Assembly: GCA_003554105.1 (NCBI GenBank)
Contig: PWFQ01000073.1
Span: 41,834-105,833 of the forward strand
Direction of reading: 5' to 3'
Source of the DNA: Clostridiaceae bacterium
Lineage (GTDB): Bacteria > Bacillota > Clostridia > Peptostreptococcales > T1SED10-28
DNA: 64,000 bases
The notes below the pieces were generated by a model. That model had not been told where the DNA came from. It made no database searches and saw only the letters and a list, made by a program, of their open reading frames with translations. The translations under genes were made by a program, and so were the position numbers. Within the stretch, counting starts at the first letter, position 1. Each line of letters opens with the position of its first letter. This document shows, one piece after another, positions 1 through 8,700 of this stretch.

Positions 1-90
1 AATCATGGCATTCAAAAGAACAAACCGTTATAATAGTGAATATAATTCAATTACAATTGAAGGGAATACTGAATGACGGAGGGATAACCG

Positions 91-789
91 ATGAATCGAC
101 TGGCAAAAATGATCAAAGAGGCAAGGGAAGAAAAGAATTTAACGGAAAAAGCCCTTGCAAAAAAATGCGGTGTGGGGGAAAACTACATCAAAGAGATTGA
201 ATCGGGGCGAAAGGTGATTCGGGAAGATATCGCCGAGAAGATTCTGCAAAAATTGGGGAAGCGGATGGATTCCTATGATATGGAAAAAACCATTGCAGAA
301 GAAAGGAAAAAGAACACACCTGAGAAATCATACTTATCAAAAAAACAGGAACCTGAAAAAACGAATTATGACTTAAAACCAACTGCAACCTGGTCAAAAG
401 CACTGGACAGCCTTGTAAAAAATTATCCCGTGATTGACATGAATCAGGGTAAACAAATGGGAATAAAAACACTCCCTGTCATCGATAGTAAAGTGGAAGG
501 ACACCATCCCGATAAACTCTCTTTTTATCAAGTGGGAGACAACAGTGCGAAAGCCTTGCGGTTTGAAAAGGGTGATCTGGTTACAATCCTGGAAACAAAG
601 GAAATTGAAAATGGAGGAATTTATCTGCTGGAGGGTGAAAAGGGGAAAATGATTCGCCGAATTCGTAAGGAACCCGGAGGAGTACTGGGACTCTCTCGAG
701 GAATTGACTCTGAAGGATCGATTAAACGGGAAAAAAATAAAATGACCGTTATCGGAAAGTGCATCAAGGTGGAATATCGGATGGAATAG
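91..789 (+). CDS. XRE-family regulator with S24-like C-terminal domain
   Basis: Residues 1-60 form a Cro/C1-type helix-turn-helix (MIKEAREEKNLTEKALAKKC, then a typical recognition-helix region). Residues about 60-110 are a charged linker. Residues about 125-230 resemble the LexA/C1 S24 fold, with VGDNSAKALRFEKGD at the place where active members have GDSM. The serine is displaced by one position and the position of the catalytic lysine appears to be Arg (MIRRIR), so self-cleavage is doubtful; it may act as a ligand-sensing or dimerisation domain. The ATG at 91 follows GGAGGGATAACCG. lipB starts 10 bp downstream, so it is probably co-transcribed with lipBA and may regulate it (inference). A TATAAT-like -10 lies at 29-34. 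Confidence 0.8.
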   Translation: MNRLAKMIKEAREEKNLTEKALAKKCGVGENYIKEIESGRKVIREDIAEKILQKLGKRMDSYDMEKTIAEERKKNTPEKSYLSKKQEPEKTNYDLKPTATWSKALDSLVKNYPVIDMNQGKQMGIKTLPVIDSKVEGHHPDKLSFYQVGDNSAKALRFEKGDLVTILETKEIENGGIYLLEGEKGKMIRRIRKEPGGVLGLSRGIDSEGSIKREKNKMTVIGKCIKVEYRME

Positions 790-799
790 GAGGAGAATT

Positions 800-1483
800 A
801 TGGCAAAAACACTGCAAATCTTAAATCTCGGTCGATGCTCCTACGGAAGGGCATTGGAGATCCAATATGATTTTTTAAAAAAAAGGCAGGAAGGCTTGAT
901 TACTGATACATTGATCCTCGTTGAACATCCAAAGGTGATTACTTTGGGCAAAAGCGCATCAAAGGAACATATTGTTGTATCGGAGGAAGCATTGAAGAAA
1001 GCCGGAGTGGAACTTTTTGAAATTAATCGGGGAGGGGATGTAACCTATCATGGCGAGGGTCAGTTGGTTGGGTATCCCATTGTGAATCTTATAGAGAAGA
1101 AATGGAAGGTTCGAAGTTTTGTGGAGAATTTGGAGCTGGTATTCATTCGTCTTTTGAAGGAATATGGAATTGAAAGCGAGGCGGGAACGAAAGAAATCGG
1201 GGTATGGATCGGCAATGAGAAGATTACTGCCATCGGCCTTGCTGTCAAAAGAGGTGTGACTATGCATGGGTTTGCTTTTAATATCAATACTCAGCTTGAA
1301 GATTTTCAATTTATAGTCCCTTGCGGAATTCAGGATAAAGGAGTCACCTCGCTGAAAAAACTGAAGGGTGAAACCATGGACTTTGAACGGGTCAGCCGGC
1401 AGGTGATCGATCATTTTACTAAGGTCTATGAATATGATGAGATAAAGGACGTGAACGAGGATGGATTTACAACGAAAGCCTAA
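800..1483 (+). CDS. lipB: Lipoyl(octanoyl) transferase LipB
   Basis: Transfers octanoyl from octanoyl-ACP to the lipoyl-domain lysine of proteins such as GcvH or E2 subunits, in the cytoplasm. The family signature [17 protein letters not shown] begins near residue 76, the acyl-thioester cysteine sits in [13 protein letters not shown] (about Cys175), and the lysine region [10 protein letters not shown] is near residue 140. The 227-aa length is normal. AGGAGG lies 7 nt before the ATG. It overlaps lipA by 23 bp, consistent with translational coupling of the two steps of lipoate assembly. Confidence 0.95.
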   Translation: MAKTLQILNLGRCSYGRALEIQYDFLKKRQEGLITDTLILVEHPKVITLGKSASKEHIVVSEEALKKAGVELFEINRGGDVTYHGEGQLVGYPIVNLIEKKWKVRSFVENLELVFIRLLKEYGIESEAGTKEIGVWIGNEKITAIGLAVKRGVTMHGFAFNINTQLEDFQFIVPCGIQDKGVTSLKKLKGETMDFERVSRQVIDHFTKVYEYDEIKDVNEDGFTTKA

Positions 1484-2330
1484 ATGGATGAGAGTGAAAA
1501 TGGCGGATGTTCACAAGGAAAAGGCATTGAAGAAAATGCTTAATCGCCTGTCGTTAAATACGGTTTGTCAGGAAGCAAACTGCCCTAATCGAATCGAATG
1601 CTACGGGAAGAAAACCGCCACGTTTATGATTTTAGGGAAGCACTGTACAAGAAATTGTCAGTTTTGTAATGTTACCCACCATGAAGCGGAAAAGGTTGAT
1701 CAGGATGAACCGAAAAGGATCGCCGAAGCCGTTAAGGAAATGGGTCTTCTCCATGTGGTGATCACATCGGTAACCCGGGATGACTTGGAAGATGGCGGAG
1801 CATCGCATTTTGCCCTGGTGATTGAGGAAGTCCGAAAAATGGACAGGAAGATCACAATCGAAGTGTTAATCCCTGATTTCCTTGGTTCCAGTGAGGCATT
1901 AAAAATAGTGGTGGATGCGAAACCGGATATAATTAATCATAACGTTGAAACTGTACCGAGACTTTATAAAGGAGTTCGACCTCAAGGAGTCTATGAGCGA
2001 TCATTAAATCTGTTGAAGCATGTCAAGTTGATGGATAAATCAATCTTTACTAAATCAGGAATTATGGTGGGATTGGGGGAAAAAAAGGAAGAGGTTCACC
2101 AGGTGATGGATGACCTTCGAAACATTAATTGTGACTTCCTCACTGTGGGTCAATACTTACCTCCAAGCAAAGAGCATTATCCAATGGAAAGGTATGTTAC
2201 TCCGGAGGAGTTTGATGAATATAAGAAAGAAGGAGAGGAAAAAGGATTTTCCTTCATTGCATCCGCTCCTTTGGTTCGAAGCTCATACAAGGCAGTGGAT
2301 ATGATCAATGCAGCAGAGGGTTCTCAATGA
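1461..2330 (+). CDS. lipA: Lipoyl synthase LipA (radical SAM)
   Basis: Inserts two sulfurs into protein-bound octanoyl groups made by LipB. Both iron-sulfur clusters are visible: the auxiliary cluster cysteines C36/C41/C47 ([12 protein letters not shown]) and the radical-SAM CxxxCxxC at C62/C66/C69 (CTRNCQFC). The C-terminal APLVRSSY supplies the RSSY serine ligand of the auxiliary cluster. The start at 1461 overlaps lipB but is preferred over internal ATGs because it keeps the conserved N-terminal RKPKWMRVK. At 289 aa it is full length. Confidence 0.95.
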   Translation: MDLQRKPKWMRVKMADVHKEKALKKMLNRLSLNTVCQEANCPNRIECYGKKTATFMILGKHCTRNCQFCNVTHHEAEKVDQDEPKRIAEAVKEMGLLHVVITSVTRDDLEDGGASHFALVIEEVRKMDRKITIEVLIPDFLGSSEALKIVVDAKPDIINHNVETVPRLYKGVRPQGVYERSLNLLKHVKLMDKSIFTKSGIMVGLGEKKEEVHQVMDDLRNINCDFLTVGQYLPPSKEHYPMERYVTPEEFDEYKKEGEEKGFSFIASAPLVRSSYKAVDMINAAEGSQ

Positions 2331-2410
2331 GACTCAACCGATTGGGATGATCCATGGAACCACTCTTAGGGTGAAAGCAGATCAGTTTTTAATATGAGGA
2401 GGAGATAGAG

Positions 2411-3547
2411 ATGTTTCGGTTTATTACAGCGGGTGAATCCCATGGGCAGGGTGTTCTGGGTGTCGTGGAAGGATTTCCTGCCAATGTTCCTTTAAGCATC
2501 GATGAGATGAATCAGGATATGGCAAGAAGACAGAAAGGCTATGGACGAGGCGAACGAATGAACATAGAAAAAGATGAAATCCGGTTTCTTTCAGGGGTAC
2601 GGGGTGGAAAAACCATTGGAAGTCCCATCACTTTATTTATCGAAAATAAGGACTACCTTAATTGGGCAGCTTATATGGACCCTATACTCGGCATTGAAGG
2701 AGAGAAGAAGGTGACAAAGCCCAGACCCGGCCATGCAGATCTCATAGGAGGGATAAAATATGGTTTCCGTGATCTTCGCAATGTCCTGGAAAGAAGCAGT
2801 GCCCGGGAAACAGCATCCAGAGTTGCGGTGGGATCTTTGGCAAAGCAACTGTTGAAGCAATTCAACATTCACGGATACAGTCATGTGACGGCGATTGGTT
2901 CCGTGGAAGCGGAGCAGGCCATTATTTCCATAGAATTGATTAAAAAAGCAGAAGAATCTCCCATACGCTGTGCAGATCCCCAAAAAGAGCAGAGGATGAT
3001 TGAGACCATCGATCTTGCAAAGAAGGATGGAGACTCATTGGGAGGCATCTTTGAGATCCATATGACCGGAGTGCCTGCAGGTCTTGGCAGTTATGTCCAG
3101 TGGGATCGGAAGCTGGACGGATTGCTTGTCCAGGCTTTGATGAGTATTCAAGGGATAAAAGGGGTAGAAATCGGATACGGAATCGAATTATCAAGAAAAA
3201 TGGGTTCTGATGCCCATGACGAAATTTTCTACGATAAGAAACGGGGATACTATCGAAAAACAAATCATTCCGGGGGGATTGAAGGCGGAATGTCCAATGG
3301 GGAGACCATCGTCATACGATGCGCAATGAAACCTATTCCAACCCTGCGAAAACCCTTAAAAAGTGTCGATATTGAAACAAAGGAAGAGGTTGAAGCCTCT
3401 GTGGAACGTAGTGACGTTTGTGCAGTGCCCTCTGCTGCTGTTGTGGGTGAGATGGTTGTAATGACAGTGATTGCTCAGGAAATGATGAAAAAATTCGGAC
3501 AAGATTCCTTAGAGGAGATGATGAAGAAATGGCAAGGTTATTCATAG
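2411..3547 (+). CDS. aroC: Chorismate synthase
   Basis: Converts 5-enolpyruvylshikimate-3-phosphate to chorismate using reduced FMN; last step of the shikimate pathway. Signatures seen are GESHGQG at the N-terminus, RPGHADLIGGIKYG, ARETASRVAVGSLAKQLL and the late HSGGIEGGMSNGE. Length 378 aa is typical. GAGGAGGAG precedes the ATG. It overlaps aroB by 19 bp, so the two aromatic-biosynthesis genes form one unit. No other aro genes are in the window. The 80 bp between lipA and aroC hold no evident terminator. Confidence 0.95.
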   Translation: MFRFITAGESHGQGVLGVVEGFPANVPLSIDEMNQDMARRQKGYGRGERMNIEKDEIRFLSGVRGGKTIGSPITLFIENKDYLNWAAYMDPILGIEGEKKVTKPRPGHADLIGGIKYGFRDLRNVLERSSARETASRVAVGSLAKQLLKQFNIHGYSHVTAIGSVEAEQAIISIELIKKAEESPIRCADPQKEQRMIETIDLAKKDGDSLGGIFEIHMTGVPAGLGSYVQWDRKLDGLLVQALMSIQGIKGVEIGYGIELSRKMGSDAHDEIFYDKKRGYYRKTNHSGGIEGGMSNGETIVIRCAMKPIPTLRKPLKSVDIETKEEVEASVERSDVCAVPSAAVVGEMVVMTVIAQEMMKKFGQDSLEEMMKKWQGYS

Positions 3548-4635
3548 ACCTGGGTGAGAGCCGTTACCCGATTTATATTGAAGAAGGCTTGTTTTATCAG
3601 ATACCGAGGCTGTTATTCGGTGAATATCCGGACCATTTTCTTCAGGACCCCTGGAAGGATACTGCGAAGAAGGACGTTGTGGTGATTACTGATGATAATG
3701 TCAGTCGGATCTATCAACAGGAAATCGATCAACTTCTAAAAACACTAAATGGAATAAAAATTACGATTCCTCCTACTGAAAAGAGCAAATCCTTGTCGAT
3801 GGTGGAGAAAGTGGCGGAAACCATGGTGAAGGAAGGGGTTGACCGAAAAGGAATCATTCTTGCAATCGGCGGAGGTGTCGTAGGTGATCTTGCAGGATTT
3901 CTCGCATCGGTTTATATGAGAGGTTTGCCATATTTTCAAATTCCGACCACTCTTTTGTCCCAGGTGGACAGCAGTGTGGGAGGGAAAACCGGTGTGAATC
4001 TTACCATGGGGAAAAACTTGATCGGAGCCTTCTATCAGCCTAAGGCAGTTTTTATCGATCCTGCATTTTTAAGGACACTGGAAAAAAAAGAAATCACCAG
4101 TGGGTTAGCTGAAATATTGAAGACCGCAATTATTTGGGACGAAGAGTTTTATTTTGAAGTAAAGGAAACCATTGACAAAGCCTATGGACTGGACGCAGCA
4201 GTGTTGGAAAGCATGTTGAAGCGAAGCTGTGAAATCAAAGGGGAGATCGTGTCTCTTGACGAAAAGGAAAAAGGGCTTCGGAAGATTTTAAACTTCGGTC
4301 ATACCGTCGGTCATGCGATTGAAAAGCTTGATCGCTATGAAGGGCTGACCCATGGTGAGGCTGTGGCGGTGGGAATGTTGGAAGAAGTGAAAATCGGTAA
4401 AAAACTGGGAGTCACTCCGCAGAAAGTGGAAGATGAAATTCTTGCGGGATTGGATAAAATCTTACCCCATATCGACTATCAGAGACAGGAGAATCCCACC
4501 GGAATTATACAGGCAATGCTGAATGATAAAAAGAACCAGGGAGACAAAATTTCCTTTATTCTGCCATCGGAGATTGGGAAAGTTGAAGAGGTTTACATTG
4601 ACGGAATTAAGTTCAGAGATCTATGGAATGCATAA
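3529..4635 (+). CDS. aroB: 3-dehydroquinate synthase
   Basis: Second step of the shikimate pathway: DAHP to 3-dehydroquinate, NAD- and divalent-metal-dependent. The NAD-binding GGGVVGDLAGFLAS, the TTLLSQVDSSVGGKTGVN block and the metal ligands in LNFGHTVGHAIE and THGEAV are present. Length 368 aa is normal. The start lies inside aroC with GAGGAG upstream. A bidirectional terminator follows directly. A short insertion (about residues 35-50) compared with minimal members may be a lineage feature. Confidence 0.95.
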   Translation: MARLFIDLGESRYPIYIEEGLFYQIPRLLFGEYPDHFLQDPWKDTAKKDVVVITDDNVSRIYQQEIDQLLKTLNGIKITIPPTEKSKSLSMVEKVAETMVKEGVDRKGIILAIGGGVVGDLAGFLASVYMRGLPYFQIPTTLLSQVDSSVGGKTGVNLTMGKNLIGAFYQPKAVFIDPAFLRTLEKKEITSGLAEILKTAIIWDEEFYFEVKETIDKAYGLDAAVLESMLKRSCEIKGEIVSLDEKEKGLRKILNFGHTVGHAIEKLDRYEGLTHGEAVAVGMLEEVKIGKKLGVTPQKVEDEILAGLDKILPHIDYQRQENPTGIIQAMLNDKKNQGDKISFILPSEIGKVEEVYIDGIKFRDLWNA

Positions 4636-4641
4636 CCGCAA

Positions 4642-4677
4642 AAGTGCCTTGAAGAAATCATCAAGGCACTTAGTTTT
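4642..4677. terminator. Bidirectional terminator between aroB and the M28 lipoprotein gene
   Basis: An 11-bp perfect stem AAGTGCCTTGA/TCAAGGCACTT with an 8-nt loop is followed by AGTTTTGTTT on the plus strand and by TTTTGCGG on the minus strand. It serves the convergent genes aroB and M28. Confidence 0.85.
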
Positions 4678-4679
4678 GT

Positions 4680-6098
4680 TTATTCCAATCTCTCTATCGT
4701 AGACAGAACAAGATTTCCTATAAGTTCCAATCGGTCCGCGTCAATAATTTCAATGGTGTCATAGGGGTTGTGATAGTAATTGTCAAAAATCTCCACTGAG
4801 TAATCTAAAAGAAGAATGACATCGGATCCCTTAAGTGAAAAAGGAATGTGATCACTTGCGCCTGAGTTTCGTTTGAACTCATACTCTATGTTCGCCTCAT
4901 TTGCCAAATCCTGAAGTATTTCAGGCAAAGTTTCGTCGGAGACCTGATCACTGCCATCAATGAGCAGGTAATCAATCATTGAAGACCCAACCATATCCAA
5001 ATTAATCACCCAAAGGTCCTCCGGTTCATGATCCATGTGATCTGCATAGTAAAAGGAGCCTCTTAAGCCGTCTTCCTCACCGTTAAAAGCAATAAACTCA
5101 ATATGAAAAGGCAGCTGCGTATCGTTTTCCGCGATGACCCTAGCAATCTCCATCATCGTTGCAGTTCCCGATGCATTGTCCAAGGCTCCATAATTGATGC
5201 TTCCTGTGGAGTCCACACCAATATGATCAAAATGAGCAGTAATTAGTAGGGTTTTGTCAGTTTTTTGCCTGCTGGGGTAACGGCCGATAACATTGGCCAC
5301 TTCTTTATCGCGGTGCATAATACCGCCCTTCGCATAAAGAAAGTAGTCTCCATCACTAAAGGATTCAATGACTTCATAGGCATCCTTTGTTATGTACATG
5401 AGACCGGGAGTTTCCTCATCCACAGCCCGGGGATTAAGATAGCTGATTCGAGGCTTCAGGTATATTCGAAATAGATCTCCGCTAAATCGGCTGACGGGAT
5501 CAGAAACGGTGATCATCAGATCACTAATCTTCGAACGGTGTCGTTCCAGTAATTGAGCTTCGTTATTTAAAACAGGGTTAATGATCAAAGAATGGGAGTC
5601 TTCAAAAAAGCTTTCTTTCTGAAGAGATTCCCGATCGGCGATAACAATGGGAGCTTCAATTTCGAATGAATGATTCATAAACGTCGTCTGATCAAATCGT
5701 GGATTCGTTGAGGGCAATGCAACCCGTGAAAGGATAAAATCCTTTCTGTTTTCAAAATCATGCTTGGTATTCCCTTGTGAATCCCGAATTTCCAAAGTGG
5801 CGGGAGTGATAAACTCCAGCTCGAATTGCTCATACCATTGATAATAGCTGTCATCGTCTCCTCCCGGTTCAAGTCCGAGCTCCGAGAAATACTCTTTAAT
5901 ATACTCCATTGCCTTTTCATTTCCTGTTGTTCCTGCACGTCTTCCTTCAAACTCTTCAGAGGAAAGATGATCAATGATCTCGTATGTGCCCTCTCCACTA
6001 AAAGTGGCAGGCTCCATACCGGATTGATCATTATACTGGCAACCGGTGAAGGGAAGGATGAAAAGCATAAGAAGTGCTAATACAGTAAGTCGTTTCAT
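4680..6098 (-). CDS. M28-family zinc peptidase, secreted lipoprotein (intact active site)
   Basis: The N-terminus is a lipoprotein signal ending LPFTGCQ, giving a lipid-anchored extracellular protein of 472 aa. The M28 zinc ligands and catalytic residues are all visible: AHFDH (about residue 287), ALDNASG, FNGEEDG, NLDMVG and SGASDHIPF. Probable role: aminopeptidase activity at the cell surface, feeding amino acids or peptides to importers. The start was moved from the ORF-track ATG (6119) to 6098 because AAAAGGAGGATTATT is placed correctly for it. The prodomain-like segment HLSSEEFEGRRAGTTGN reappears in diverged form in the permease fusion at 46993-49500, which makes this gene a useful internal reference. 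Confidence 0.9.
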   Translation of the reverse strand: MKRLTVLALLMLFILPFTGCQYNDQSGMEPATFSGEGTYEIIDHLSSEEFEGRRAGTTGNEKAMEYIKEYFSELGLEPGGDDDSYYQWYEQFELEFITPATLEIRDSQGNTKHDFENRKDFILSRVALPSTNPRFDQTTFMNHSFEIEAPIVIADRESLQKESFFEDSHSLIINPVLNNEAQLLERHRSKISDLMITVSDPVSRFSGDLFRIYLKPRISYLNPRAVDEETPGLMYITKDAYEVIESFSDGDYFLYAKGGIMHRDKEVANVIGRYPSRQKTDKTLLITAHFDHIGVDSTGSINYGALDNASGTATMMEIARVIAENDTQLPFHIEFIAFNGEEDGLRGSFYYADHMDHEPEDLWVINLDMVGSSMIDYLLIDGSDQVSDETLPEILQDLANEANIEYEFKRNSGASDHIPFSLKGSDVILLLDYSVEIFDNYYHNPYDTIEIIDADRLELIGNLVLSTIERLE

Positions 6099-6159
6099 AA
6101 TAATCCTCCTTTTAATCATAGTGTTATTTTAGCATATTTCCTGGTATACTTCTTAAACT

Positions 6160-6248
6160 ACGAAATTTTTTTCACAATCGTTCACAATTTATTAACAAAA
6201 ATATGTTATACTCATAGGGGATGCGACGAGGCACGAAAAAAATTTCGT
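6160..6248. repeat. 14-bp inverted repeat framing the PIN-TRAM gene promoter
   Basis: ACGAAATTTTTTTC (6160-6173) and its exact reverse complement GAAAAAAATTTCGT (6235-6248) flank a 61-bp segment holding a TATACT -10 (6207-6212). Inside the left part there are two direct copies of TTCACAAT (6171-6178, 6181-6188). The arms could bind a regulator, or the right arm, which is itself partly self-complementary, could fold in the leader RNA. Confidence 0.5.
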
Positions 6249-6282
6249 TGTAAATATTATAATAGCAAAAGGTGTGTTGGTG

Positions 6283-7389
6283 ATGATAAGTAAAATTGTA
6301 CGTTGGATTTTAACAATTTCCGGAGGGTTATTCTTCGGCGGAATATATATCTATTTAAACAGTTTTTTATTTTGGTTTGATCAAATGGAGTTTGCCTTTC
6401 TGCTCGTTCTTTTTGGAGTTGTCTTTCTAAGTGGGTTGATCACATATTTCAGTGCCCCTCCTATTTGTCGCAGCGGACGGGAGTTGATTGCCAGGATTGA
6501 AAACGAATTTTCGAAAATCCCTACCAGGGATTTGATTTTTGGTGGCATCGGTCTTCTTCTCGGTCTGATGCTTGCCTACTTTGCCAGTCAGCTACTGATG
6601 AATCTTCCGATTCCCATCCTGGGAACAATTCTTTCGGTAATCGTAACGTTATTTTTAGGGTACCTGGGAGCCCGAATCGGTCGAAGTCGTGGTGAAGCCA
6701 TGGGCAGCTTTCAGTTACCAATCAATAAAGGAGATGCAAAACGGAAACCTGCAGAATCATCAATCAGCCCAATGAAAGAAAGGTCTATGCCGAAGGTATT
6801 GGATACCAGTGTGATTATCGACGGACGCATTGTGGATATCTGTAAGACTCAGTTTTTGGAAGGCCCTCTCATTGTTCCGGACTTTGTATTGGAAGAACTC
6901 AATAAGGTGGCAAACTCCGATGATCCTCTCAAGGCCAATCGTGGAAAACGGGGACTTGATGTGCTAAAGAAGTTGAAAGAATTTGACTTCATGAATGTGG
7001 AATTGTTGGATCATCAATTTACCAATGAATACGAAAAGGATTTGGAAGTGGACGTGAAACTTTTAAAAGTAGCTCTTCAGCTCAACGGAAAGGTCATTAC
7101 CAACGACTATAACCTGAATAAGGTTGCAGAGGTTCAAGGAGTGGATGTGCTGAACATTAACGACCTGGCCAATGCTGTAAAAGTTGTTGTCATTCCCGGA
7201 GAAGATCTTCATGTGAAAGTCATTAAAGCCGGTAAGGAAAAACGGCAAGGACTTGCCTATCTGGAAGACGGAACCATGATCGTTGTCGAGGATGGACAAA
7301 GCCTAATCGGAAAGAGCATAGAGACTACCGTTACAAGTGTTTTGCAAACTTCTGCTGGAAAAATGATCTTTGCAAAACCCAAAGAATAG
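6283..7389 (+). CDS. Membrane-anchored PIN-TRAM domain protein (YacL type)
   Basis: Residues 1-130 carry four predicted membrane segments with an intervening GRELIARIENEF helix. The PIN nuclease fold begins at about 170 (LDTSVIIDGRIVDI, VPDFVLEELNKVA, ITNDYNLNKVA) and keeps the acidic residues expected to bind metal. A C-terminal TRAM-like RNA-binding segment follows (VIPGEDLHVKVIKAGKEKRQG). Family members resemble Bacillus YacL, a putative membrane-tethered RNase; the true substrate is unknown. The ORF track begins at GTG 6274, but ATG 6283 is better placed after AAAGGTG. No aminoacyl-tRNA or radA neighbours, unlike in Bacillus. Confidence 0.88.
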   Translation: MISKIVRWILTISGGLFFGGIYIYLNSFLFWFDQMEFAFLLVLFGVVFLSGLITYFSAPPICRSGRELIARIENEFSKIPTRDLIFGGIGLLLGLMLAYFASQLLMNLPIPILGTILSVIVTLFLGYLGARIGRSRGEAMGSFQLPINKGDAKRKPAESSISPMKERSMPKVLDTSVIIDGRIVDICKTQFLEGPLIVPDFVLEELNKVANSDDPLKANRGKRGLDVLKKLKEFDFMNVELLDHQFTNEYEKDLEVDVKLLKVALQLNGKVITNDYNLNKVAEVQGVDVLNINDLANAVKVVVIPGEDLHVKVIKAGKEKRQGLAYLEDGTMIVVEDGQSLIGKSIETTVTSVLQTSAGKMIFAKPKE

Positions 7390-7437
7390 ATTTCAGTGTC
7401 TGTGTGTTAGTTACGGAAAAGGAGGTCATTCATTCCT

Positions 7438-8697
7438 ATGTTTAAACGGAAAAAGCCCGGTCATATCGGAATGCTCCTGATTATGTCCACTGCATACATT
7501 GCTGTGGGCATCAACACCCAGGGTTTTAAGGCGATGCTTCCTGTGGTGAGTCAGGACTTTCATATTTCTTCAACGGAAGCTGGCCTCTATGCCACTTTTT
7601 TCTTTTTAAGTGCAACGATCCTTGCCATCGGTACAGGGCGGCTGGTTGATAAGATCGGTCCTAAAAAAGGACTTGTGGGAGGCACTTTGGTGATAGCTGT
7701 ACTGATGTTTTTACATGCCGCTGCACCTTATTTTGGTGTGCTGTTATTTCTTGCTTTTATTACTGGAATGGGATTCAGTATTATCACTCCTTCCATCAAC
7801 AAAGGTGTGATCATGATGGTTCGCCCTTCAGATAGAGCGGTATCCATCGGAATCGCCCAAGCAGGAGGGGGTCTGGGTGGAATCATGGGAGCCAGTTTAA
7901 TGCCTTTTTTAGCAGAGAATTTTGGGTGGAGAACTGCCCTGGTTATTTCCGCTTTTGTCGCTTTAATTATGGTACTCGTACTTAGCAAGTTTTATAAACA
8001 GGGTTCAATGGATGCAGTTGAAGGAAAACATGAGTCACCGTATAATGAAGAAGGCGAAAAAAAGTCCTCCTTCCGGGAGGACTTTAAAGGGCTGTTGAAA
8101 AATCATCTTCTTATTTATGTTTGTATTCTGGCCATGGCCTTTGGTTTTTCCATGGGAAACATAGGCATACATTTCTCTTTGTTTCTCACAAGAGACATGG
8201 GTTTTACGCCCACCCTTGCGGGATTTGCTCTCAGTACCATTATGATCGGAGGGATTATCGGTCAGCCGAGCATGGGGAAAATTAATGACCGTTTTATGAA
8301 AGGCAACCGAAGGATTGGACTCTTCATTCTGGGTTTTATGACGGCGATCATGTTTGGAGTTCTTGCCCTTATTGTCTATCCCGGTCTTGTGGGAGTGGCA
8401 GGGATTTTCATCACTTCTTTTATCCTCGGGTTGTTTGCACTATCGGTGCCCGGTCTTGTTTTCGCTACAATCGGTGATGTCGTAGAGGATCGTTTATTAG
8501 GAACAGCCACAGGAATGGCACTGGTGTTTATCCGTTTGGGTGTTGTTACAGGCCCTCCTTTAATGGGATGGATTGCTGATTTCTCCGGGAGTTATCAATG
8601 GAGCTGGGGGCTATTGTCTACAAGTGTAATGGCAGCAACCCTGTTTTTCTGGATTGCTACCATGCCACATAAAGAACGTCTTTATGCTCAGCCCTGA
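7438..8697 (+). CDS. MFS transporter, 12-TM type
   Basis: A major facilitator of 419 aa with about 12 hydrophobic segments and a charged central cytoplasmic loop (residues about 185-215). The loop-2/3 motif GRLVDKIGPKKG is the MFS signature. Substrate unknown; the sequence is nearest in character to nitrate/nitrite or cyanate-type carriers (weak inference). AAGGAGG lies upstream of the ATG. Its stop is only 3 bp from the stop of the convergent pirin gene. A strong minus-strand terminator hairpin lies inside its central-loop coding region (8057-8088). Confidence 0.85.
   Translation: MFKRKKPGHIGMLLIMSTAYIAVGINTQGFKAMLPVVSQDFHISSTEAGLYATFFFLSATILAIGTGRLVDKIGPKKGLVGGTLVIAVLMFLHAAAPYFGVLLFLAFITGMGFSIITPSINKGVIMMVRPSDRAVSIGIAQAGGGLGGIMGASLMPFLAENFGWRTALVISAFVALIMVLVLSKFYKQGSMDAVEGKHESPYNEEGEKKSSFREDFKGLLKNHLLIYVCILAMAFGFSMGNIGIHFSLFLTRDMGFTPTLAGFALSTIMIGGIIGQPSMGKINDRFMKGNRRIGLFILGFMTAIMFGVLALIVYPGLVGVAGIFITSFILGLFALSVPGLVFATIGDVVEDRLLGTATGMALVFIRLGVVTGPPLMGWIADFSGSYQWSWGLLSTSVMAATLFFWIATMPHKERLYAQP
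8057..8088 (-). terminator. Intragenic terminator for the convergent pirin transcript, inside the MFS gene
   Basis: A 10-bp perfect stem AAAGTCCTCC/GGAGGACTTT with a 5-nt loop lies in the MFS coding sequence; read on the minus strand the stem ends in seven T residues. The pirin gene has no room for a terminator before the MFS stop codon, so this is the first plausible stop for its mRNA. Confidence 0.65.
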
Positions 8698-8700
8698 TCC

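Noticed and set aside
6171-6188. Possible Rex site (TTCACAAT twice)
   Set aside because: The two copies are direct, not inverted, so the Rex palindrome TTGTGA-N6-TCACAA is not formed.
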